DNA of 64,000 nt, taken from the NCBI RefSeq assembly GCF_018829635.1, contig NZ_JAHKKG010000002.1, forward strand, positions 372,001 through 436,000, in the 5' to 3' direction. The position numbers and the translations under genes are program-made. Below are positions 25,731 through 33,660 of the stretch, piece by piece. Position 1 is the first letter of the stretch. The number at the start of each line of letters is the position of its first letter. The DNA is from Paractinoplanes bogorensis (GTDB lineage: Bacteria; Actinomycetota; Actinomycetes; Mycobacteriales; Micromonosporaceae). Below the pieces are notes generated by a model that worked only from the letters and a program-made list of their open reading frames with translations, had not been told where the DNA came from and made no database searches.

Positions 25731-27470
25731 CGGGCTCGCCTCCTCGAGCAGGGCGCGCAGCCCGGCCCGGCGGGCCACCACCATGATCTCGTCGTCCGGC
25801 GCCAGCACCCGGCGGCCGTCGGGCAGCCAGTCGACCCATTCCGAGCCGGCCGCCGTCATCCCGATCACGCGGGTGCTCGCGGGCCGTTCGGCCGTCGCCA
25901 GCGCAGCGCCGTCGAGCGCCGAGCCGGGAAGCACCCGCACCGCGGCCACCAGCAGCGCGTGCCGCTCGACCGGGATCGTGGCCAGCACCTCGCGCTCGAG
26001 CATGGCGGCGGCGAAGGCAGGCGCGCACAATCGCGAGACGCTGCGGGAGATGTTGACGTTGAAAGCGGTCTGCACCCGCTGAGCGAAATCTTCGTCGTAG
26101 AGCCGCAGCACGACGCGGATGTCTTCGCGAGCGGCCCGGGCGTGCAGCGCCGCCTGCAGGTTGACCGCGTCGTTGGTGGACACCACGACCAGAGCTTGAC
26201 AGTGCTGGATCGAGGCCGCGACCAGCGTCTCCTCCTGCGCGGCGTCGCCGGTGACCACCGGTACGCCCAGCGACTCGGCCACCTTGACACCGCGCGCCTT
26301 GGGGTCACGGTCGATCGCCACCACGTCCAGGCCCAGGTCGATCAGCTGGCGCAGCACCCGGGTGCCGACCGTGCCCAGCCCGACCAGCACGATGTGCCCA
26401 GTGTGGACCTTGAGCACGGCGCCCCGGTCGAGCGCGAGCCTGGTCTTGACCACGCCGTCGACCACCGCGGCGGTGATCAGCGGCAGCAGCGCGACACCGG
26501 CCACGGTGAGCACGAGCTGCGCGGCCTGTGCCCCGGCCGGGTTGTCGGGCTGCACATCGGACGATCCGACCATGGTCAGCAGCGTCACGTAGATCGACGT
26601 CCAGAAACCGTCGACGCCGGTGAAGTGGGCCAGCAGGGTGCCCGACACCACCGTGAGACCAAGCGCGACCAGCACCGCGATGCCCAGTTTGCGGGTCAGG
26701 CCGGCGCGCACGGCCCGGCCGATCGACAGCCACGGACGACGGCGGCGGCCGGCCCGGGCCCAGCGGCGCGCGGTCACCGCCTGCGCCGCCGGGCGACCGG
26801 TGGCCTCGGCGAGCACCAGGTCGGCCGGCTTCCGGTCGGGCGGGCCCGGTTCGGCGGGCAGCACCCGGATGCGGCCGCCGTCGTCGAACGTGGCCAGCGT
26901 GAGCAGGGCGGCGCTCTCCGGTACGTCGCCGCGCTCGGCCACGGTGAGGGTGCGGGCGGCGTACCGGAAATGGGTCGGCGCCACCTCACCGAGCGCGGCG
27001 GCGACGAACGCGGGCGCGGCCATCGCCGCATCGGAGAGCACCGCGCAGTCGGCGAAGAGGCGGCGGACCCCGTACGCGAGATTGGTGGTGAACATCCGGA
27101 TGACCAGCCGCAGGTCGCCCTCGACGGCGCGGGCGCACAACGCCGCGTGCAGGTTGACCATGTCGTCCGGCATCACCAGGGCCAGCGCGGCGGCGCCCTC
27201 CAGGCCGGCCTCGCGGAACGTGCGCTCGTCGAGCCGCGCCGCGCTGATCACCCGGACCCCGCGCGACTTCAGATCGTCGAGATCGGGCACCGACGGGCGC
27301 AGGTGGGGCGGCGTGATCACGGTCAGCCGGATGCGCCCGGAGTTGGCGAGTTCGTCGGCCAGCGTATAGACGAGCGCATCGGATCCGCAGACCACGAAAT
27401 GCGGCCGGGCGTCGCCGTTTCGCTCGCGCAGCCGGGCAACGAGGGATCTGCGCGCCGAATCCGTAGCCAC
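25704..27470 (-). CDS. RCK-pore-RCK ion-channel-like protein (TrkA-N domains)
   Basis: A 588-residue protein. An N-terminal Rossmann/RCK domain (1-220, 'HFVVCGSDALVYTLADELA') is followed by a basic linker. A TM (~255-280) and a pore loop plus second TM (~285-335) come next. A C-terminal RCK (355-588) has 'IVLVGLGTVGTRVLRQLID'. The pore loop reads LLTMVGSSDVQPDNP where potassium channels have T-V-G-Y-G-D, so selectivity is uncertain. It may be a non-selective or other cation channel gated by nucleotide. Domain order resembles tandem-RCK proteins rather than Kch. GTG at 27470. Overlaps the DUF4032 gene by 27 bases. Confidence 0.87.
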   Translation of the reverse strand: MATDSARRSLVARLRERNGDARPHFVVCGSDALVYTLADELANSGRIRLTVITPPHLRPSVPDLDDLKSRGVRVISAARLDERTFREAGLEGAAALALVMPDDMVNLHAALCARAVEGDLRLVIRMFTTNLAYGVRRLFADCAVLSDAAMAAPAFVAAALGEVAPTHFRYAARTLTVAERGDVPESAALLTLATFDDGGRIRVLPAEPGPPDRKPADLVLAEATGRPAAQAVTARRWARAGRRRRPWLSIGRAVRAGLTRKLGIAVLVALGLTVVSGTLLAHFTGVDGFWTSIYVTLLTMVGSSDVQPDNPAGAQAAQLVLTVAGVALLPLITAAVVDGVVKTRLALDRGAVLKVHTGHIVLVGLGTVGTRVLRQLIDLGLDVVAIDRDPKARGVKVAESLGVPVVTGDAAQEETLVAASIQHCQALVVVSTNDAVNLQAALHARAAREDIRVVLRLYDEDFAQRVQTAFNVNISRSVSRLCAPAFAAAMLEREVLATIPVERHALLVAAVRVLPGSALDGAALATAERPASTRVIGMTAAGSEWVDWLPDGRRVLAPDDEIMVVARRAGLRALLEEASPSGDPAAGQ

Positions 27471-27586
27471 GCTCGCGATCGTAGTCAGCCGGAACCGGTG
27501 CGCGGGGCCAGTCGTTGCCCCATCCGACGCCTTTCGTCCGAATTCGGGGGGATAGCAAGATCCCCGATCATTCCAGGAGGAGAACA

Positions 27587-28402
27587 GTGCGCAAGTTCTG
27601 GTATGCCGGAGCCGCCATCGCCGGTGGGTTGTTCCTGTTCGCGGCCGCGCCCGCGCAGGCCGACCTGCTTCCCGGCGCGGACACCGCGGCCCAGCAGGCC
27701 GACGAGCGGCTCGCCGACCTGCTGGGTCAGAGCAACGGGGTCAATGTCGACAATCCGCTGCAGTACAGCTCGCTGAACGACAGCCCGCTCGCCCGGGTCC
27801 CGGTGGCCCAGCTCAAGCCGGGTCAGAACTCGACCAACCTGCGCGGCGCGCTGCCCCAGGTCAACAAGGCCGAGGCGGCCGGCGAGGAGCGCCCGCAGAT
27901 CCTGCCCGATGCCGACGTGGTGCGCGGGTCGACCCGTACGCTGCCGGTCCGCAGCCTGCCGATCTTCGGGTCGAACGGGTTGCCGCTGCTCACCGGCATG
28001 ATGCCGAACGGCCAGGTCGGCGACTTCAACTTCGACGACCTGCCGGGTTCCGGCCGGTCCACATCGGACCAGCCGGCCGCGGACCAGTCGACCGAGTCGT
28101 TCGACGGCGGGATCCCGCTGCTCGGCGGCCTCGGCGGGCTGCTGCCGGCCAACCGGCAGCCGCGGACGCTCCCGGCCACCGACAAGCCGGATGTTTCGGG
28201 CATGCCCGGCGGTGGCGTGGCGATCATGCCCGCGGCCACCGACGGCTCCCCGGTGCCGACGACGACCACGCCTGCACCCACGGCCGCCCCGGACGACCCC
28301 CGGCTGCACGAGGAGCCGATCGACCCGGACACCACCACCGAGCATCGCCCGTTCACCAACGACGGCCGCCCGGTGGCCGGAGTGGACCAGCAGTACAAGT
28401 AG
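27587..28402 (+). CDS. Secreted Pro/Thr-rich protein, unknown function
   Basis: A 271-residue protein with a clear Sec signal, VRKFWYAGAAIAGGLFLFAA, cut after AQA near residue 26. The mature chain has conserved-looking blocks 'QQADERLADLLGQSNGVNV' and 'RTLPVRSLPIFGSNGLPLL', then a Pro/Thr low-complexity tail. Ribosome site AGGAGG at 27575-27580 gives the GTG start unambiguously. A small hairpin GGGGAT-N6-ATCCCC (27548-27565) lies just ahead. No catalytic motif is visible. It is divergent from the channel gene and ends at a strong terminator. Confidence 0.85.
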   Translation: MRKFWYAGAAIAGGLFLFAAAPAQADLLPGADTAAQQADERLADLLGQSNGVNVDNPLQYSSLNDSPLARVPVAQLKPGQNSTNLRGALPQVNKAEAAGEERPQILPDADVVRGSTRTLPVRSLPIFGSNGLPLLTGMMPNGQVGDFNFDDLPGSGRSTSDQPAADQSTESFDGGIPLLGGLGGLLPANRQPRTLPATDKPDVSGMPGGGVAIMPAATDGSPVPTTTTPAPTAAPDDPRLHEEPIDPDTTTEHRPFTNDGRPVAGVDQQYK

Positions 28403-28411
28403 GACAAGCGA

Positions 28412-28445
28412 AAGGCCCGCCCGGCAGGTACACCGGGCGGGCCTT
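28412..28445. terminator. Bidirectional terminator
   Basis: AAGGCCCGCCCGG (28412-28424) and CCGGGCGGGCCTT (28433-28445) form a perfect 13-bp stem with an 8-base loop between the convergent secreted-protein and subtilase genes. Confidence 0.9.
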
Positions 28446-28459
28446 CTCGTTGGCGCTGA

Positions 28460-31400
28460 TTACGAAGTAACGGCCGAGATGATGATCGGGCCGCGGCCGA
28501 CGACCGCACCCTCGTCCGTCACGATGGCCACCTCACCCGACAGGGTCCGGCCGGCCGGCGGCACCGACAGTGCGGTGACCGTGCCGGAGACCGTCGTCGA
28601 CGCGCCGTTGGCCAGCTTGACCGGCGTCGCCGGCACGGAGACCGAGCCGAGGGCCGGGCTGAAGTAGACGTCGAGGTAGTCGTACTCCGTGGTGCCCGCG
28701 GGCACCGCGTAGCCGTCGACCACGGCGGTGTAGGTGCCGGCCGCCGGGTTCGCCAGCGAGACCGACTCCTCCGAGTCGCCGTCGGCGCTCTGGCCGACCA
28801 GCGTGTCACCCAGGTAGAGCGACAGGTCGAGGTCGGCCGAGGCGTCACTCGTCTTGCCGATCGCGACGTCGAGGCGCGAGGAACCCTCGGGCACGACGAT
28901 CGTGTATTCCTGGCTGGCACCGTCCGCGATGGACGGACGCTGGCGGTTGGCGCTGCCGAGCGGGCCACCCTGCGCGGTCACCGTCACCGGACCGAAGTCG
29001 TTCTTGACGGTGAAGCTGACCGGCGCGGGCACGTTGGCCTGGATGCTGGGCAGCGTGACGGTCGCCGGGGTCAGCGTGACGCCCTGGACCTTGGCGGTCA
29101 GGTCGAACCCGTTGCGCAGCGTCGGCGACGTGCGGCGCGACTCGACCTCGAGCTCCCAGATACCCGGGATCGGGTTTTCGTAGGAGCGCTCCTCCGGCTT
29201 GCAGACGGCCGCGTCGGAGAAGTTGGTGTAGCACGCCGTGCTGGCCGTGCTCTCGACCGGGACACCCCACGGGTTGATGGCGATGAACCGGGTCTGCGAG
29301 CCGGCGGCGATGCCGGACAGGTCGACCTGCAGCGCCTTGGCACCCTCGGGCACGGTCACGTAGAACGACGTGGTCGAGTTGCGGTCGACGGCGCCCGTGT
29401 AGGACTTCGCGAACGAAGGCTTCTTGACGTCGTCGCCCACGATCACCGTGTTCAGCACCTCGAAGTCGACCACCGGGGTGGCCGGGTCGTCGACCTTGAG
29501 GATCGCGGTGTTCAGTCCTTCGTCGGCCGTCACGATGACCGGCACGGTGACGGTCTTGTTGAGCGGCAGCACGACCGTCGAGGCCGACTTGAAGTTCCGC
29601 TTGTCACCGATCCAGCTGAGCTTGTGCAGCACCGGGTAGGCCGGGCCGGACGTACGGGTCAGCTTGATGTTGACGACCTTGGACTGGCCCGCCTTGAGGC
29701 CACCCGCGCCGGCGGCGCAGCGGTTGTAGTAGCCGGTGCCGACGTTCGGGGTCGCGAACCCGCCGGACAGCGGGGTGCAGACCGGCGCCGACGACGTGTA
29801 GTCCTTGACCGGCGACTTCTTGGTCAGCAGCTTCCAGGCGTCCGGCACGCTCATCTGGCCGTAGCCCTGCTCGTTGACGTCCTCGTCGGCGATCATGTCG
29901 GCCGTCGTGTAGAGCGCGCGGCGCAGCGACGCCGGGGAGACCGTGAGCTTGTTCTGCTTCGCGGCCGAGAGCAGCAGTGCGGCGCCACCGGCGGCCTGCG
30001 GCGAGGCCATCGAGGTGCCGTTCTGCATCGAGTAGCCCGGCGGCAGGACGTAGGGCACGGTGGTCAGACCGGGGACAACCTCCCAGGTCGGCGACAGCGA
30101 GACGGCCGAGCCGGGCGCCGCGATGTTCGGCTTGAAGCCGCCGTCCTCACGCGGGCCACGCGACGAGAACGGGAACAGCTGCAGCTTCTTGCGCGTCTCC
30201 GAGCCGTAGTTCGACAGCCAGGTCTCCTTGGAGATGCTGGCCGCGACGCTGACGACGTCGCTGGCGACCGACGGGTCACCGATCGTGTTCACACCCGGGC
30301 CGCTGTTGCCGGCCGAGATGAACATCTGCACGCCGTACTTTTTGATCAGGTCGTTGTAGAGCAGGGCGCGCGCGTTGTTGCCGTCGTTGTTGGCGGGCAG
30401 GCCGCCGATCGACATGTTGATCACGTCGACGCCCCGGTTGACGACCAGGTCGACCATGCCGGTGGTCAGCGCGGCCGCGGTGCAGCCACCGCCCCACGAG
30501 CAGGCCCGCGACGACACGATCTTGGCGCCGGGCGCCTGACCGTCGAACGCCTTGTTGCCGAACAGGTCGTTACCGGCGGCGATACCCGCGACGTGCGAGG
30601 CGTGCAGGCTCTCCGGGACGCCGATGTTGACGAAGTCGGCGGTCTGACCGGGCAGGCCGGCCGGGGTGAGGTCGACGTCCTCGCGGTACTCGACGACGAA
30701 CGGCATCCGCTCGACCACCGCGGTGGCGGGGTTGTCGGTGCCGAAGTGACCGACGTCGAACTTCTCCTTGTACGGCCGCATCACGGCGTCGTCGGTGAAG
30801 TCGAAGTTCTGGTTGGTGTCGACCCGGATGTCGTGCGTGACCGTGTCGTAGAGGATGCCCCACGTGTCGGTGGTGTCACCGTCGCGGTTGAAGTCACCGG
30901 CCGCGTCGGAGGCCGCCGAGATCGACTCGGCCACGCGGTTGATCCGGTAGTTGCCCGCGGGCGCCTTCCAGGTCGAGCCCGCGTACGTGAAGGACGGGCC
31001 GGCGACCGCGGTCAGCATGGCGCGCCACGAACCGTCGCCCTCGAGCAGCGGGTCGGTCGCGGTGACCCAGTCGGTGATCTTCCGCTCGCCGGTGGTCGTC
31101 TTGGCCAGCGCCGGGTGGTCGATGTCCACACCGGAGTCCATGATGCCGATCGTGATGCCACGGCCGTCGTACTTCGGGTTCTTCTTCTTGAAGCCCTCGG
31201 AGCCGATCTCGTCGTTCGGCATGTACGGGTTGACGGCCTTGGTGTCGGGTCCGGGCGGCGCCAGGGTGGCCGACGACTTCGAGCCCTTGCCGGAGAGGTC
31301 GGCCTCGGGCAGCTTGATCGTCTCGTCGAGGTCGATCGCCTGGATGCCGGGCAGGTTGGCCGCGGTCACCACCTTGGCGATCGGCACCGAGGCGAGCACA

Positions 31401-31744
31401 TAGCCGACCTGGTCGAACTGCTGGGTGACGACGCCACCGAGGGCCTTGATCCGCGCGGCCACGTCGGCCGACTTACCGGCCTCGGTCGCCACGATGACGG
31501 TGACGAACTTCTTGTTGGCGGCTTCGGCCTTGGCCAGCAGCTCGGCGTCGTGCGCACCGAGGGTGTCGGCCGGCGCTTCCTTGGGCGTGGCGGGGCTGGG
31601 GGCCGCCTTCTGCAGGGCCGCGGGGACGTCGTCGCCCGGCGCCGCGAAGGCCGGAACCGAACCGCTCAGCGTCACACCGGCGGCGACACCGACGGCAAGC
31701 ACAGAGGTGAAGGTTCGCCGGCCCCAAGTGAATTCTTGTCTCAC
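28460..31744 (-). CDS. Secreted S8 subtilisin-like serine protease
   Basis: A 1094-residue protein. The signal peptide is VRQEFTWGRRTFTSVLAVGV through AFAA (1-35). An I9-type pro-domain (~75-160, 'KKFVTVIVATEAGKSADVAA') precedes the catalytic domain: Asp in GIMDSGVDIDHP (~201), His in HASHVAGIAAG (~384), Ser in NGTSMASPQAAGG (~578). The ~180-residue gap between Asp and His is unusually long and encodes an inserted domain. The C-terminal ~400 residues hold beta-sandwich (PPC/Fn3-like) modules. The GTG at 31744 follows GGAGGA at good spacing. A longer frame to 31861 was rejected because it would bury the signal peptide. Confidence 0.95.
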   Translation of the reverse strand: MRQEFTWGRRTFTSVLAVGVAAGVTLSGSVPAFAAPGDDVPAALQKAAPSPATPKEAPADTLGAHDAELLAKAEAANKKFVTVIVATEAGKSADVAARIKALGGVVTQQFDQVGYVLASVPIAKVVTAANLPGIQAIDLDETIKLPEADLSGKGSKSSATLAPPGPDTKAVNPYMPNDEIGSEGFKKKNPKYDGRGITIGIMDSGVDIDHPALAKTTTGERKITDWVTATDPLLEGDGSWRAMLTAVAGPSFTYAGSTWKAPAGNYRINRVAESISAASDAAGDFNRDGDTTDTWGILYDTVTHDIRVDTNQNFDFTDDAVMRPYKEKFDVGHFGTDNPATAVVERMPFVVEYREDVDLTPAGLPGQTADFVNIGVPESLHASHVAGIAAGNDLFGNKAFDGQAPGAKIVSSRACSWGGGCTAAALTTGMVDLVVNRGVDVINMSIGGLPANNDGNNARALLYNDLIKKYGVQMFISAGNSGPGVNTIGDPSVASDVVSVAASISKETWLSNYGSETRKKLQLFPFSSRGPREDGGFKPNIAAPGSAVSLSPTWEVVPGLTTVPYVLPPGYSMQNGTSMASPQAAGGAALLLSAAKQNKLTVSPASLRRALYTTADMIADEDVNEQGYGQMSVPDAWKLLTKKSPVKDYTSSAPVCTPLSGGFATPNVGTGYYNRCAAGAGGLKAGQSKVVNIKLTRTSGPAYPVLHKLSWIGDKRNFKSASTVVLPLNKTVTVPVIVTADEGLNTAILKVDDPATPVVDFEVLNTVIVGDDVKKPSFAKSYTGAVDRNSTTSFYVTVPEGAKALQVDLSGIAAGSQTRFIAINPWGVPVESTASTACYTNFSDAAVCKPEERSYENPIPGIWELEVESRRTSPTLRNGFDLTAKVQGVTLTPATVTLPSIQANVPAPVSFTVKNDFGPVTVTAQGGPLGSANRQRPSIADGASQEYTIVVPEGSSRLDVAIGKTSDASADLDLSLYLGDTLVGQSADGDSEESVSLANPAAGTYTAVVDGYAVPAGTTEYDYLDVYFSPALGSVSVPATPVKLANGASTTVSGTVTALSVPPAGRTLSGEVAIVTDEGAVVGRGPIIISAVTS

Positions 31745-32019
31745 GTACGGGTCCTCCGGAAGGAAGGCGCCCAGCGGGGGTTCACTGAGCGCATCCCACG
31801 GATCTTCCGATCGATCGGCATTAAAGTCACTACGCTCGATGACGTTGTGACTAGCCCGTGACATTCGCCCGTACGCATCTATGCGCGATGATTTCCTGCG
31901 AGTTACCGCAGGTCACGGAAATTCTTCGCCGACGCGCGACTATCGGGGCATGGGAAGGCAAATGTCCATACTTGAATGGACACGCTGCGTTCCATACTCC
32001 GGCGGCCATCCGCCCCGGG
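31745..32019 (-). other. Upstream region of subtilase gene, 275 bp without a gene
   Basis: Contains the subtilase leader and presumably its promoter. A short hairpin CCTGCG-AGTTAC-CGCAGG lies near 31904-31921 and could act as a weak terminator or operator. No ORF with coding character and no confident -10/-35 pair was seen. Confidence 0.4.
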
Positions 32020-33186
32020 TTATGCGATCGGATCGGGAGTGCGCCGGCCGACCGTGATCATGACCGCCACGAGTGCGACCAGCACCGCGGCGATCAGCTC
32101 GATCGAGCCCGGCACGAACGGCAGAAGCAGAATCACGACCACGACGATCGGGTACGCGTACCGCAGCGTCCCGCTCTGATGCGGTCGCAGGTGCAGCAGC
32201 CAGACGAAGAACAGGTAGACCGCGACCGGAACGGCGATCGCGTACGCGGCCAGGGTCGAGGAGATCTCGGCGTGCTCGGTCACGTGGTCCACCGCGACCG
32301 ACAATCCGGCCCCGACCGCCGCGGCCGCCCCGAAGATGAAGTAATGGCCGTAACCCCACAGAATTGACGTCCGCAGCGAGGTCAGCAGGCCATGCGCGGA
32401 TCGATCGAAATAGATCCACCAGAGCGCGAAGACGATCAGTACGCCGGAGATGGCCAGCCGGGTCAGCCCGGCGGTGAATTCCGCGCGTTCGTTGTACGCG
32501 TCGTGGAATGCCACCACCGCCGCCATCACCGACTCGCCCAGCACGATCAGCGTGAACAGCCCGTACCGTTCCGCGATGTGGTGCGGGTGATAGGTGGTCG
32601 GCCCGCCCCGCGCGTTCTCGGCCCAGATCGGCACGGCCAGTTCGAGCAGCACGAGCCCGAGGAAAACCGGAACGGTGAGCGCGGATTCGGCCGGCAGCAG
32701 CAACCGCAGAAGCCACAGCACCTGCACAGCGGAGATGCCGATCGCGTAGCGGTACGCCGTCGGCCGCCGCTGCGGGTCCGACCGCGCGGCCCGCAGCCAC
32801 TGCGCGACCAGGGCCAGCCGCATGATCACGTAGCCGATGGTGATCTCGGTGAAGTCGGAGTGCTCGAACGCGGTGTCGACGCCGGCCGCCAGCACCAGCG
32901 CGCCGGCGATCTGCACCAGCGTGGTGATCCGGTAGACGTCGTCGTCGGTGTCGTAGGCCGAGGCGAACCAGGTGAAGTTCATCCAGGCCCACCAGATCGC
33001 GAAGAACACCATCAGGAAGCCACGCAGAGCCACCAGCACGTGTCCCTCGGCCAGGCTGTGGTGCAGCGGCAGGGCGGCCTGCGACACCGCGACCACGAAA
33101 CAGAGGTCGAAGAACAGCTCGAGCGGGGTCGAGGCGCGGTGCGGCTCGTCGGACGACCGGGCCCGCATCGGGGTCAGCCAGCTCAT
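32020..33186 (-). CDS. Low-temperature requirement A (LtrA) family membrane protein
   Basis: A 388-residue protein with ten or more predicted membrane helices. The family signature is at the N-terminus, 'STPLELFFDLCFVVAVSQAA' (residues ~19-38), and 'AERYGLFTLIVLGESVMAAV' near residue 210. The molecular role of LtrA is unknown. The ATG at 33186 overlaps the stop of the GNAT gene upstream (ATGA at 33183-33186), so the two are translationally coupled. Confidence 0.93.
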   Translation of the reverse strand: MSWLTPMRARSSDEPHRASTPLELFFDLCFVVAVSQAALPLHHSLAEGHVLVALRGFLMVFFAIWWAWMNFTWFASAYDTDDDVYRITTLVQIAGALVLAAGVDTAFEHSDFTEITIGYVIMRLALVAQWLRAARSDPQRRPTAYRYAIGISAVQVLWLLRLLLPAESALTVPVFLGLVLLELAVPIWAENARGGPTTYHPHHIAERYGLFTLIVLGESVMAAVVAFHDAYNERAEFTAGLTRLAISGVLIVFALWWIYFDRSAHGLLTSLRTSILWGYGHYFIFGAAAAVGAGLSVAVDHVTEHAEISSTLAAYAIAVPVAVYLFFVWLLHLRPHQSGTLRYAYPIVVVVILLLPFVPGSIELIAAVLVALVAVMITVGRRTPDPIA

Positions 33187-33611
33187 CGCTCTCCCTCGAC
33201 CAGCAGGTCCCAGTTGAGCAGCACGAACGGCGCCTCCTCGGACGCGCCCGCCTTGCGGTAGGTGCCGAGCGCGGCCTCGTTGTCCGGCTCGGTGCCGACC
33301 CACATGCCGTAGCACCCGTTGCGCCGGGCGATCGCCGCCAGCTCGGTGACCAGCGCGGTCGCCACCCCTTGCCGGCGCGCGCTCTCGGCCACCGAGAGCT
33401 CGTAGACGAACATCTCCGTGCCCTTGTCCGGATGGGTCATCTCGACACCGGAGATCATTCCCAGAGCCAGACCCGTTTCCCCGTACGCCATCAGCAGGTG
33501 GTGCCCGGGGCTGGCCAGAAACCGCTCGGTCGCCTCGGCCAGGGGAGGCGCGTCAAACAACTCGGAGGCCGCGTGCACCGCCGCCGCCTCCGTGATCCGA
33601 TCGATCCGCAT
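33183..33611 (-). CDS. GNAT acetyltransferase, AAC(3)-I-like
   Basis: A 142-residue single GNAT domain. 'MFVYELSVAESARRQGVATALVTELAAIA' contains the acetyl-CoA R-R-x-G-x-A loop, and 'VGTEPDNEAALGTYRKAGASEEAPFVLLNW' is the family C-terminus. The spacing resembles the AAC(3)-I aminoglycoside acetyltransferase subfamily, but resistance is not implied. Start MRIDRITEAA at 33611; upstream in-frame residues lack similarity. It is divergent from the Hsp70-like gene at 33661. Confidence 0.87.
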   Translation of the reverse strand: MRIDRITEAAAVHAASELFDAPPLAEATERFLASPGHHLLMAYGETGLALGMISGVEMTHPDKGTEMFVYELSVAESARRQGVATALVTELAAIARRNGCYGMWVGTEPDNEAALGTYRKAGASEEAPFVLLNWDLLVEGER

Positions 33612-33660
33612 GCAGGTCACACTAGAGAGCCGATGGGGCTGGTCGTACCCGGGCACTAGC

